Source of the DNA: an uncultured Roseburia sp.
Lineage (GTDB): Bacteria > Bacillota > Clostridia > Lachnospirales > Lachnospiraceae
Reading direction: 5' to 3'
Length of the DNA: 64,000 nt
Assembly (NCBI GenBank): GCA_947383215.1
Contig: CANDCP010000001.1
Coordinates: forward strand, 1-64,000
The position numbers and the translations under genes are program-made. Position 1 is the first letter of the stretch, and each line of letters begins with the position of its first letter. Positions 35,870 through 43,855 of this stretch are shown here, piece after piece. The notes beneath the pieces were generated by a model. It was not told where the DNA came from. It made no database searches and saw only the letters and a program-made list of their open reading frames with translations.

Positions 35870-36133
35870 TTACTTATCTCTATAATGAGAACCACATTGA
35901 ACAATCTTTATCATATTATCTTCTATCCGATAAACGATACGATTTGCATCATCTATTCGTCGGCTCCAATAAGATGCCAAGTCACCACTTAGTCTTTCTG
36001 GCTTTCCTATTCCCTCGTATCCATTTCGGTCAATATCCTTCAATAGCTGAAGGATACGCCTCAACGTCTTTTTATCCTGCTTTGTCCAGTATTCAAAATC
36101 TTCCCACGCCGCATCTGACCATGCCTTAATCAT
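35870..36133 (-). CDS. Txe/YoeB family toxin
   Basis: An 87-residue RelE-superfamily ribosome-dependent RNase. It has the family pattern WSDAAWEDFEYWTKQDKKTL at the N-terminus, GKPERLSGDLASYWSRRIDD in the middle and the catalytic C-terminus QCGSHYRDK with His-Tyr. The ATG overlaps the antitoxin stop region by eight bases, consistent with translational coupling. It is the downstream member of an antitoxin-first module. Confidence 0.92.
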   Translation of the reverse strand: MIKAWSDAAWEDFEYWTKQDKKTLRRILQLLKDIDRNGYEGIGKPERLSGDLASYWSRRIDDANRIVYRIEDNMIKIVQCGSHYRDK

Positions 36134-36377
36134 CAAAGTTCACCTCATGTATCGTACCACCTGTAGCCTCCATTTGCGCTACAGATTCTCTAAGTCTGGT
36201 CATATTCTCCTGCGAATAAAACGGATCAACAGATACTTCAAACGGTATCCGTTTCTCTCGTCCAAGTTTTTTAAGATAAATATTTATAGCCGTAGATAAA
36301 GACATGCCAATATCGGCACATGCCTGCTCTGCCTTTTTCTTTACATCATCCTCTATGCGCAAGCTAATTTGAGCCAT
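36126..36377 (-). CDS. RelB/DinJ family antitoxin
   Basis: An 83-residue protein. The N-terminal ribbon-helix-helix (AQISLRIEDDVKKKAEQACA, then DIGMSLSTAINIYLKK) binds DNA, and the C-terminal part (about residues 50-83) should wrap the toxin. GAAGAGGTG lies upstream of the ATG. It is cotranscribed with the YoeB-like toxin from the promoter at 36409-36437, and the RHH domain predicts autoregulation there. Confidence 0.92.
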   Translation of the reverse strand: MAQISLRIEDDVKKKAEQACADIGMSLSTAINIYLKKLGREKRIPFEVSVDPFYSQENMTRLRESVAQMEATGGTIHEVNFDD

Positions 36378-36408
36378 TATATATCACCTCTTCCTTTTTG
36401 ATAATACT

Positions 36409-36437
36409 AGCATATCACATGTCACAGCATTTGTAAA
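36409..36437 (-). promoter_or_regulatory. Promoter of the relB/yoeB module
   Basis: On the minus strand TTTACA (36432-36437), 17 bases and TATGCT (36409-36414), about 32 bases before the antitoxin start. The spacer contains TGTGACATGTGA, a candidate operator half-site region. Confidence 0.65.
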
Positions 36438-36483
36438 GCACTTTGCTATATATTTGCTATTTCTCTAAAAATAACATATTGCA

Positions 36484-36677
36484 AATATAGCAGGCAATCT
36501 CATAGACTACCTGCCATATAAAATAATCTGTGTAAAATTTTTCATCACTCGAACTCGGCGTGTTCTTCGTTGCTATTAACTATATTTGTTTAAGTTTTAT
36601 ACAGATACACGCCTATTTTTACATCAATTACATCATTTATTATGGCTTGCTGATTTTCTGTTGCCAAAATGTTGCCA
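36484..36677 (-). repeat. Accessory-array repeat, copy C (hairpin plus core)
   Basis: About 194 bases. The hairpin at 36484-36520 has 16-base arms and a 5-base loop. The next segment holds CACTCGAACTCGGCGTG, and the core is 36599-36677. On the minus strand the core encodes ILATENQQAIINDVI followed by a stop, in the same frame as the gene at 36683-37774 directly after that gene's own stop. Most hairpin differences from B and D keep pairing on the minus-strand RNA through G-U pairs. Confidence 0.88.
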
Positions 36678-36682
36678 ATACG

Positions 36683-37774
36683 TTACTCATTACACTTCAT
36701 AAAAGTTCTAACCATATCCCATCTTATTTCTTCAAAAAATTTATCAATTGATGCATAATTTATCAACTCATTTGCAAATTTATCTATCCAACCATAATAT
36801 TGTTCTTTCTTCATAAAAAATGCAAGTGGCGAAAACTTCAAATCTATTCCAATCATTATTTTGTAACACAAAATATTTGAAAGGTTCTCAATTTGCATAT
36901 ATCTCTTTTCAAAATCGCGAGGTAAAACCGTTCCAAACCCAGTAAAAGCTGGTGTAATTTCAAGTTTAAAATATGGGTGTTTTAAAATAATAGTATTAGG
37001 TTTTTCTTTAACAAACCGGCATTTCAACGGTATATAAAGTTCAAATTTATCATATATTGCACCATTTTTGCCAATACTATATACAACATTTCTTTCGAAA
37101 TCTTTATTATCAAACGCTGTCCTTTCATATGGAGGCTTTGAAAATAAATTCACAAAAATATTAGAAGCAACAAAATCGTTAATTTCATCTCTTTGCACTC
37201 TTGCTATTTTATCTTTATTGTATTTTGGGTTATTAAAATAATCCGTTGTTAATGTGGACAATTTCTTCAAAACTATGTATTCTAAAAGTTGATTTAACAA
37301 TGCACCCGAATGAGAAACACCAATAAAAGTTTTATCTGGTTCGACTTCATTAAAAATATGAGTCATTGCAAGTCTATCTTTAATCCACATTGCTTCTATA
37401 TTTTTATCTTCTGATAACGCCCCATTTAAGTATTTGCATACATCATACGAAAATGCATAACCATCAATATCTAGTATTTCTCTATTTGCATTATCATACA
37501 CTAATGCTGCCTCTATTATCAAATTTCTATTCGATTGTTTAAATTTCTGAAAAGAAGTAATGAGTAAAGATAATATAATCAAGATACTACCAATTATAAT
37601 TAGCACCAAATTATTATTAAAATCTAACTCATTACTTATCCCTAACACTACCAAATTTATTCCTATGGAAATAATTACTGTCGTAATAACGATTTCAAAA
37701 ATTGTCTGTTTACTTCTTTTAATGTTCTCAATAGAATTATTCATTAGTTTAACAATTCCTCGTCTTATTTTCAT
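36683..37774 (-). CDS. Two-TM protein of unknown function (array cargo)
   Basis: About 363 residues. Two N-terminal hydrophobic helices (about 25-50 and 58-75: IFEIVITTVIISIGINLVVL, LVLIIIGSILIILSLLITSF) are followed by a roughly 285-residue soluble part rich in Lys, Asn and Phe. I recognise no family. It is markedly more AT-rich than the flanking genes, suggesting horizontal acquisition. Its layout of two TMs plus a large cytoplasmic domain resembles some membrane effectors of defence systems, but no motif supports that. The start is uncertain (37774, or 37744 after GAGGA). Confidence 0.65.
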   Translation of the reverse strand: MKIRRGIVKLMNNSIENIKRSKQTIFEIVITTVIISIGINLVVLGISNELDFNNNLVLIIIGSILIILSLLITSFQKFKQSNRNLIIEAALVYDNANREILDIDGYAFSYDVCKYLNGALSEDKNIEAMWIKDRLAMTHIFNEVEPDKTFIGVSHSGALLNQLLEYIVLKKLSTLTTDYFNNPKYNKDKIARVQRDEINDFVASNIFVNLFSKPPYERTAFDNKDFERNVVYSIGKNGAIYDKFELYIPLKCRFVKEKPNTIILKHPYFKLEITPAFTGFGTVLPRDFEKRYMQIENLSNILCYKIMIGIDLKFSPLAFFMKKEQYYGWIDKFANELINYASIDKFFEEIRWDMVRTFMKCNE

Positions 37775-37809
37775 TGGCAACAAAATAAAGCCAAAATATG
37801 ATAAATACT

Positions 37810-37877
37810 TATATGGCAGACAATCCTATAGACCACCTGCCATATAAAATAAATTATGCTCTCTTGTACTACTCGAA
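37810..37877 (-). repeat. Accessory-array repeat, copy D (thioesterase 3' end and hairpin)
   Basis: The hairpin at 37810-37846 (10 perfect base pairs, then G-U-rich pairing, 5-base loop) directly follows the thioesterase stop. The TACTCGAATTC at the gene end matches the TATTCGAACTC of copy B. This is probably the original site from which the other copies derive. It has no core half. Confidence 0.75.
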
Positions 37878-38570
37878 TTCCACGATCGCAAACGGCTTCT
37901 CTTTCTCATCCGCAAGGGTCACCGTTATCCGCCCCGGCTCTTCAAATACAAGCGGGTAGATCATATCCCCCAATACCGCCGATTTCCTGTAATCCGCGCG
38001 CATCTGTCTGACCGCAAAATTCTCCGGCAGATATACCTGCGCCATCTCGATATACTGTTCATTATTAACGTGGCGGTTTGTATCAATCTGCGAGGGATGC
38101 ACTGCAAACTCTGTCTCCTTTTTGCTCTCCGCCGGCACTCTCAGCTTCCTGCCCGCATACTCCATCTCAAAACGCGGTTCCATACGGTAGGCCTCCAAAA
38201 ACATCTCGTCAATTTTTTTCGGTTTTTTACTCTCCAAATCAAGAAAAACCCAGACTGAATTGGCATAAGCGAGGACCTCCCCCCGCGCATCCTCCATCGT
38301 AAAATTTCGATACCCGTAAAAACCTCCGAAATCATACGGCCATGTACAGATACGAATCCTCTCTCCGAATACAGGACAGCGCTTTACCACAACCTGCCAG
38401 GAAACCAGCATCCACGCGGCTTTTATCTCCTGCAAAAAATCGATTCCGACGCCTAAATCTTCCGACTGAAAAGAACAGCAATCCTGAAAATAATTCAAAA
38501 GAGCCCCAAACGTCATATTCCGCTCAAAATCAACTTCACTGTATCTTACCCTGCTCTCAAAATAATACAT
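37869..38570 (-). CDS. Acyl-ACP thioesterase
   Basis: A 233-residue FatA/FatB-like double hot-dog protein. It has YSEVDFERNMTFGALLNYFQ at the N-terminus, then SWQVVVKRCPVFGERIRICT. The catalytic region is HPSQIDTNRHVNNEQYIEMA (about residues 155-174) with the expected Asn-His arrangement. It releases fatty acids from acyl carrier protein and so ends or tunes chain length. Its 3' end borders the accessory repeat array. GGAGGGAAATTT precedes the ATG. Confidence 0.9.
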   Translation of the reverse strand: MYYFESRVRYSEVDFERNMTFGALLNYFQDCCSFQSEDLGVGIDFLQEIKAAWMLVSWQVVVKRCPVFGERIRICTWPYDFGGFYGYRNFTMEDARGEVLAYANSVWVFLDLESKKPKKIDEMFLEAYRMEPRFEMEYAGRKLRVPAESKKETEFAVHPSQIDTNRHVNNEQYIEMAQVYLPENFAVRQMRADYRKSAVLGDMIYPLVFEEPGRITVTLADEKEKPFAIVEFE

Positions 38571-38603
38571 AAATTTCCCTCCGCTTTTCCACCTCCCCTG
38601 CCC

Positions 38604-38746
38604 CCCTCAATCTTGAGGGGACCGCACACTTTGATGCGCCGCGCACAATCGCAAAGCAATGTTTACCTCTTGCGCGAGCGCGCATATTATTTTTATCTTT
38701 AGGAAGGGTACTTTCACGCCTTAGCGTGACATGGTCTTTCCTAAAG
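38604..38746 (-). other. Non-coding stretch with several inverted repeats
   Basis: Between the tRNA terminator and the thioesterase lie three successive hairpins: CCCCTCA/TGAGGGG (38604-38621), TGCGCG/CGCGCA (38671-38684), and a 50-base element (38697-38746) with outer arms CTTTAGGAA/TTCCTAAAG and an inner TCACGC/GCGTGA. It has no open frame of note. It may be a structured leader, processed RNA or repeat remnant. Confidence 0.5.
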
Positions 38747-38747
38747 T

Positions 38748-38774
38748 AAAAAAAGCACCCTCTCCGGTGCTTTT
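38748..38774 (-). terminator. Terminator of the tRNA-Gln gene
   Basis: On the minus strand AAAAGCACC, a GGAGA loop and GGGTGC followed by seven Ts, located seven bases after the tRNA. Confidence 0.85.
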
Positions 38775-38780
38775 CAATAG

Positions 38781-38852
38781 CTGGCCCACAAGGATTCGAA
38801 CCTTGAAATGACGGAGTCAGAGTCCGTTGCCTTACCATTTGGCGATGGGCCA
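38781..38852 (-). tRNA. tRNA-Gln (anticodon CUG)
   Basis: A 72-base cloverleaf read on the minus strand. Acceptor stem TGGCCCA/TGGGCCA, discriminator G, D arm with AAATGGTAAGGC, anticodon arm ACGGA-CTCTGAC-TCCGT with anticodon CTG, and T arm CAAGG-TTCGAAT-CCTTG. CCA is not encoded. The CTG anticodon reads CAG. Confidence 0.95.
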
Positions 38853-38885
38853 TTACACTGTCGACTTGTACTGTCAACAAATGAT

Positions 38886-38914
38886 ATATTACACAATAGA
38901 ATCCAAAAAGTCAA
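38886..38914 (-). promoter_or_regulatory. Promoter of tRNA-Gln
   Basis: On the minus strand TTGACT (38909-38914), 17 bases and TAATAT (38886-38891), about 33 bases before the mature tRNA. Confidence 0.75.
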
Positions 38915-38923
38915 CCCTTTTTC

Positions 38924-39577
38924 TCAAAAAATTTTGATTTCTTTTCCGATTCTGGCAAATTCTACCTTGTCACCCCAGACAAGCTGTGCCTGTCCTCCCG
39001 TCGCGTCTATAATTCCCTTCTCAACGGCGGCGCATTTCTCGTCCGGAACGACCGTTTTTAACCCCACTGTCTCTGCGTAGTTCGTATCGACGATTAAAAT
39101 ATCCTCGTTTCCTAAAAGATACTGTATTTTCCCCATCCCCGTATAGTCCGTACCGATCACAAGCAGTTTGCCGCTGCGCTTCTCAATAATCCGGCAGTTT
39201 GAAAGTCCCGCCTGCACGCTCTTCTGATAGGCGCGCACCAAACCGCCCGTCCCAAGCAGCGTCCCCCCAAAATAGCGCGTCACCACAACCGCCGCATTGT
39301 GAATATCCTCCTTCAGGAGCACATCTAACATCGGCCGGCCCGCTGTCTTCGACGGCTCCCCGTCGTCATTGCACCGCGTCAGTTCCTGATTTCTCCCTAT
39401 TACGAACGCGCTGCAGTTATGTCTTGCATCCCAGTATTTTTTTTTCATCTCGGCAATAAACGCCGTCGCCTCTTCCTCCGTATTTACCGGACAAACAGTC
39501 GCAATAAACCTCGATTTTTTTTCTTCTATCTCCCCGCTCCCACCGCGATAGACGACCTTATAAGCATGTTCATTCAT
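38924..39577 (-). CDS. YigZ/IMPACT family protein
   Basis: A 217-residue protein with the UPF0029 N-terminal domain: EIEEKKSRFIATVCPV, ARHNCSAFVIGRNQ, SKTAGRPMLDVL and VVVTRYFGGTLLGTGGLVRA (about residues 97-117). A C-terminal DUF1949-like ferredoxin-fold domain follows. The function is poorly known; related IMPACT proteins touch translation control. AGGGAGCGTATAGA precedes the ATG. It lies upstream of tRNA-Gln on the same strand. Confidence 0.93.
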   Translation of the reverse strand: MNEHAYKVVYRGGSGEIEEKKSRFIATVCPVNTEEEATAFIAEMKKKYWDARHNCSAFVIGRNQELTRCNDDGEPSKTAGRPMLDVLLKEDIHNAAVVVTRYFGGTLLGTGGLVRAYQKSVQAGLSNCRIIEKRSGKLLVIGTDYTGMGKIQYLLGNEDILIVDTNYAETVGLKTVVPDEKCAAVEKGIIDATGGQAQLVWGDKVEFARIGKEIKIF

Positions 39578-39761
39578 TCTATACGCTCCCTTTGCAAAAG
39601 CGGCTGTTTCCGTTATTGGCCGCGAACCGCCGCATATTTATGTAATCTTAATAAATCCAGCAAACTTATTTCACTTTTATCCCTTATTCTAAAAAAGATT
39701 ATATCATGAGACAGTAATTGAAGCAATCCGTCACTTTTTTCTTTATTATATTGTTTCTTTT

Positions 39762-39770
39762 TGCTATAAT
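39762..39770 (+). promoter_or_regulatory. Extended -10 promoter of the PBP gene
   Basis: TGC directly before TATAAT (39765-39770) forms an extended -10. The -35 region (TTTATT at 17-base spacing) is weak. It lies about 70 bases before the start codon. Confidence 0.55.
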
Positions 39771-39837
39771 GTCAATTGTATATTGACTGTGAATAGTAAC
39801 AACAAATAATGTCAATGATTCTATAAGGAGGCACATT

Positions 39838-42537
39838 ATGAATTATGGAAAGAAAGGGACTGCCCGTAAGCAAAAACAGCTTACCTCAAAGGGCGCTATG
39901 ATCCGTAAAAAATTTACCGTAATTTTCTGCAAGACATTCCTTATCTGCTTTTTTGCAATCGCAGTCGTAGGTATCTGTGCAGGAGTCGGTATCTGCAAGG
40001 GAATCATAGACTCGGCCCCGGATATAGAAACAATAGACGCTACCCCGACCGGTTCTCTGTCCGTCGTATTGAATACGGACGGAAGACAAATCGCAAAGCT
40101 GGTCGCTTCCGGTTCTAACCGTTCTGAAATCACGATCGACAAGATGCCGCTCAATTTGCAGCACGCCTTCGTCGCTATCGAAGATGAACGCTTCTACGAC
40201 CATAACGGAATTGATGTAAAAGGCATCCTTCGCGCCGGAATAAGAGGCATTGCGAACGGATTTCACTTTGACGAGGGTGCCAGCACGATTACGCAGCAGC
40301 TTTTGAAAAACAATGTTTTTACCAGCTGGACCAGCGAGACTTCTATGGCCGACAAGGTAGAACGTAAAATTCAGGAACAGTATCTTGCGATCCAACTGGA
40401 AAAACGCGAATCGAAGGACTGGATACTGGAAAATTATCTAAATACCATTAACCTCGGTCAAAATACTCTCGGTGTCGAGGCCGCCTCTCTGCGCTACTTC
40501 AACAAACACGCCTCCGAATTAAACCTTTCGGAATGCGCCGTTATCGCGGCAATCACCCAGAACCCGTCGCGCTATAATCCGATAAGCAACCCCGACAAAA
40601 ATGCCGGTCGACGCAAGCAGGTTCTGGAAAAAATGCAAAAACAGGGATATATCAATCAGGAAGAATTTGACGAGGCTATGGCCGACAATGTCTATGACCG
40701 TATTCAAATCGTCAACGCGGCAACTGCGGACGATCAGATTAATTCCTACTTCGTGGACGAACTGACCGAACAGATTATTCAGGATTTTATCGACGAACTT
40801 GGCTACACGGAAACGCAGGCATATAAAACGCTTTACCACGGCGGACTCACTATCTATTCTACTCAGGACGCCGCTTTACAGCAAATCTGCGACGAGGAAG
40901 TCAATAATCTTGAAAATTACGCGGTTGAACCGGAGGTTTCTTTTTCCTACCGGCTGACCATAAAAAAATCAGACGAAACCATCCAGAACTTCAGCGAACA
41001 GACCATGCTGACTTATTACCGCGCGCAAAACAGCAACTACGATATCAATTTTCCTTCACAGGAAGAAGCCAGAGCCGCCATCGAGCAATATAAAAAAGAT
41101 ATTATGGAGCCCGGAGATAAAATTGTAAATAACGGCGAATCACTGACATTTACCGTGCAGCCCCAGGCCTCTTTGACGCTGATGGATCAATATACCGGCG
41201 AAGTAAAAGCCGTTGTCGGAGGACGCGGGGACAAAACGGCAAGCAGAACATTAAACCGGGCGACCAACACGACAAGGCAGCCCGGCTCTACGTTTAAAAT
41301 TCTCGCCTCATACGCCCCGGCGCTCGACACCGGCGGTATGACTTTGGCGTCCGTGGAGGACGACGCGCCGTATTCCTACACCAACGGAACCCCCCTGCGC
41401 AATTACGACGGCAGCTTCCGCGGATTCACAACGCTGCGCCAGGCAATCACACATTCCGTCAACATTGTCACCGTCAAAACGTTAACGGACATCGGAACGG
41501 ACGTGGGGTATAATTATCTTCTGAATTTTGGCTTTACCACGCTGGTTCCCGACGACAATAACCAGGCGCTGGCCCTCGGCGGAATTACAAACGGCGTGAC
41601 GAATCTTGAGCTTACGGCGGCATACGCAACCATCGCCAACGCGGGCACTTATGTCAAACCCCGCTTTTACACAAAAATACTCGACAATGAGGGCAATATC
41701 CTCATTGACAACACGCCGAAAACACACACCGTTTTAAAGGATACCACCGCATGGCTTTTGACAAGCGCCATGCAGGACGTCGTGACCTCCGGTACCGGTA
41801 CGCCGGCCAATTTCGGCACAATGCCGATTGCCGGAAAAACCGGAACAACTACAAAAGACCGGGATTCGCTCTTTGCAGGCTTCACTCCGTATTACACCTG
41901 CGTTGTGTGGGGCGGTTACGACGACAACGCACCGCTTGCAAGCACGCGTTACACCCGTTTAATCTGGAAATCGGTTATGGGACGCATACATGAGAATCTC
42001 GAATATAAAACCTTCGCCATGCCGGAAGGCATCACCTCGGCAACCGTATGTAAAAAATCCGGCAAGCTGGCCGTACAGGGGCTTTGCGACGCCGATCCAA
42101 GAGGAAGTATGGTGCAGACAGAATACTTCATTAGCGGAACGGCTCCTACCGAAGTCTGCGATCACCACGTTTCCGCGACAATCTGCACCGCCTCCGGCTT
42201 AAGCGCAGGGGAATTTTGTCCGGAAGAGATGAAGCAGACCGGCGTTTATATTGTCGGCGGCAGCGGCGGTTCCGCCGACGGACCGTACCTCTTAGCCGAC
42301 CCCGGCGTTAACGGCACATGTAATGTTCATACCTCCCCGGCTGAACCGACGCCGGATCCGGAACCGACGGACAACGGAAAAAAGGATAAAAAAGACAAAG
42401 ACAAAAAGAATGACAAGAAAAAGCCCGCCAAGAACGACGACGACGAGAAACCGAAAGACGACCCTGACGACGAACCGTCCGACGGAGGAAACGATTCAAA
42501 CGGCAATGACGCCGGAGATGACACGCCCGCCCCTTAA
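39838..42537 (+). CDS. Class A penicillin-binding protein (PBP1A family)
   Basis: An 899-residue bifunctional peptidoglycan synthase. It has a cytoplasmic basic N-terminus, one membrane helix (about 32-55), and a GT51 glycosyltransferase with EDERFYDHNGID and GASTITQQLLKN. The transpeptidase has SxxK (QPGSTFKIL, about residue 482), SVN (HSVNIV) and KTG (AGKTGTTT). A Cys-containing extracellular region precedes an unusual C-terminal tail rich in Lys, Asp and Pro (about residues 825-899), likely disordered and perhaps wall-associated. AAGGAGGCACATT precedes the ATG. Confidence 0.95.
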   Translation: MNYGKKGTARKQKQLTSKGAMIRKKFTVIFCKTFLICFFAIAVVGICAGVGICKGIIDSAPDIETIDATPTGSLSVVLNTDGRQIAKLVASGSNRSEITIDKMPLNLQHAFVAIEDERFYDHNGIDVKGILRAGIRGIANGFHFDEGASTITQQLLKNNVFTSWTSETSMADKVERKIQEQYLAIQLEKRESKDWILENYLNTINLGQNTLGVEAASLRYFNKHASELNLSECAVIAAITQNPSRYNPISNPDKNAGRRKQVLEKMQKQGYINQEEFDEAMADNVYDRIQIVNAATADDQINSYFVDELTEQIIQDFIDELGYTETQAYKTLYHGGLTIYSTQDAALQQICDEEVNNLENYAVEPEVSFSYRLTIKKSDETIQNFSEQTMLTYYRAQNSNYDINFPSQEEARAAIEQYKKDIMEPGDKIVNNGESLTFTVQPQASLTLMDQYTGEVKAVVGGRGDKTASRTLNRATNTTRQPGSTFKILASYAPALDTGGMTLASVEDDAPYSYTNGTPLRNYDGSFRGFTTLRQAITHSVNIVTVKTLTDIGTDVGYNYLLNFGFTTLVPDDNNQALALGGITNGVTNLELTAAYATIANAGTYVKPRFYTKILDNEGNILIDNTPKTHTVLKDTTAWLLTSAMQDVVTSGTGTPANFGTMPIAGKTGTTTKDRDSLFAGFTPYYTCVVWGGYDDNAPLASTRYTRLIWKSVMGRIHENLEYKTFAMPEGITSATVCKKSGKLAVQGLCDADPRGSMVQTEYFISGTAPTEVCDHHVSATICTASGLSAGEFCPEEMKQTGVYIVGGSGGSADGPYLLADPGVNGTCNVHTSPAEPTPDPEPTDNGKKDKKDKDKKNDKKKPAKNDDDEKPKDDPDDEPSDGGNDSNGNDAGDDTPAP

Positions 42538-42542
42538 AACTA

Positions 42543-42586
42543 CAAAGCAGCCGGATCCTTCGCGAATGAAGGACCCGGCTGCTTTG
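42543..42586. terminator. Bidirectional terminator after the PBP gene
   Basis: A 12-bp perfect stem CAAAGCAGCCGG / CCGGCTGCTTTG with an internal CCTTC/GAAGG extension, six bases after the PBP stop and upstream of the convergent MBL gene end. Confidence 0.85.
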
Positions 42587-42623
42587 TTACGCCGGACGCA
42601 ATTGCGGCGCACATCTCATATTT

Positions 42624-43475
42624 TTACATCTGATCGCGGTACTCATATCCCTCTTTTGAATACACAACCGCCGCTCTCTTATATTCTACACGTGTCAGAT
42701 TGCCATATTCGGCGAACGGCCCGCCCGCCTTTCCCGTCTCTGTCGGAAATCCCAGACCGCCCGTATTTTCCATCACCCTGGCCACGCCGTCTATCACCTG
42801 CTCGTCAAGCGCAATAAAATCTTCCAGATACGGATCCGGCAAAAGCGGAGCTCCGTTGTGCGAAGGCCATATCCAGTCATATTTCTCCCTGAACGTCAAA
42901 AGCTTCTGCATATTACGTTTGTGTATTGCCGCAATCTCCTCTACCGAAATTGCATGATCCCGCACAAACCAAAGCACCTGTCCGCTCTCAAGCTCGTCTC
43001 CTGTAAACAGCGCCCGCATATTGTAATCCAAAAGCGCAATGCTCCCCTCGCTGTGCGCGCCAATCGCAATCACCTCCACCTTGCGGCCCCCAAGGTCGAT
43101 CACTTCTCCGTCCGAAAGCTCATGTATCCGGTAATCCGGATGGGGTTTCGATTCAAACCATTCCCGATGCATCGGAGAAAAAGGCTCCTTTGCATACGCG
43201 GCCGCTTCCTTTTTCATCCATGCGTCCGGCCAGCAGGAATTTCCTCCCGTATGGTCAAAATGACCGTGCGTATTCACCACCATAACCGGTTTGTCCGTGA
43301 TGCCTTCCACAAAATTCCGGATATTTCCCTCACCGCTGCCCGTGTCAATCAGCATCGCTTTCTCCTCGCCAATCAACAGATAAATAAAATTCTGCCAGCG
43401 GTTTGTAATACACCATGTGTTCTCACCAATCTGCCACTTTCCGAACAAATTCCCGAACTCATCCTGATTTACCAT
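42624..43475 (-). CDS. MBL-fold metallo-hydrolase
   Basis: A 283-residue metallo-beta-lactamase-fold protein. The metal motif HGHFDHTGG (about residues 70-78) gives H-x-H-x-D-H, with a further His in GAHSEGSIALLDY and a late His in WPSHNGAP. It probably acts as a hydrolase on an unknown small substrate. The C-terminal YKRAAVVYSKEGYEYRDQM is not informative. AGGAGGGTGAAAAG precedes the ATG. It stands as a single gene. Confidence 0.88.
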   Translation of the reverse strand: MVNQDEFGNLFGKWQIGENTWCITNRWQNFIYLLIGEEKAMLIDTGSGEGNIRNFVEGITDKPVMVVNTHGHFDHTGGNSCWPDAWMKKEAAAYAKEPFSPMHREWFESKPHPDYRIHELSDGEVIDLGGRKVEVIAIGAHSEGSIALLDYNMRALFTGDELESGQVLWFVRDHAISVEEIAAIHKRNMQKLLTFREKYDWIWPSHNGAPLLPDPYLEDFIALDEQVIDGVARVMENTGGLGFPTETGKAGGPFAEYGNLTRVEYKRAAVVYSKEGYEYRDQM

Positions 43476-43655
43476 CTTTTCACCCTCCTATATGTATTTT
43501 CTGCAAACTGCCGAAACTTATTTTCAATATACCATGTCGCTAATCCAAGATTAAGGTTAATGATCTATGCGCACATCAGCTAATTCCTACACTCGCTCCA
43601 CAGACAGATCCAAATCCCCTTATACTTATTTCTATTATAATATGTGCCTATATGA

Positions 43656-43805
43656 TTGACAAGCACTGATTTTTACCGGCCCATCAGCCTCTTCGAGAAA
43701 GATCGAGACTGCGGCGTGTGTCCTTATAAAGAAAAATGTACAAAACCAAAGGACACCTTCCAGATTTTTCTGCACACAAAGCGAGGATGTCGCTCAATTA
43801 TCTGA
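43656..43805 (+). pseudogene. Possible transposase remnant (IS1182-like zinc segment)
   Basis: In the roughly 380-base gap between the MBL gene and amt, a 50-codon open frame with no good start encodes RDCGVCPYKEKCTKPKD. This resembles the C-x-x-C-P-x-x-x-x-C region of IS1182-type transposases. Nothing else of a transposase is visible, so if real it is a decayed fragment. The remainder of the gap shows no gene. Confidence 0.35.
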
Positions 43806-43826
43806 TTTGATGATTGAGCGACATCC
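43785..43826 (-). terminator. Probable terminator of the glnK-like/amt operon
   Basis: A 14-bp perfect stem GGATGTCGCTCAAT / ATTGAGCGACATCC with a 14-base loop, 30 bases after the amt stop. The U-tract is poor (GCTTTGTG), so it may be a stabilising 3' hairpin. Confidence 0.6.
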
Positions 43827-43855
43827 CTCTGTCATTTGAATTCGGACGTACTTCT

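Noticed and set aside
35675..37846. The repeated hairpins as plain rho-independent terminators
   Set aside because: They lack a clear T-tract on the minus strand, and the similarity extends well beyond the hairpin into the core and the stop-codon region. A termination role is not excluded, but it does not explain the repeat.
34942..37877. CRISPR array as an explanation for the repeats
   Set aside because: Only four divergent copies of very different length, spaced by whole genes rather than by short uniform spacers, with no cas genes.
42323..42817. Plus-strand frame overlapping the PBP tail
   Set aside because: It is the Lys/Asp-rich tail and the terminator region read in another frame, and it runs into the convergent MBL gene.
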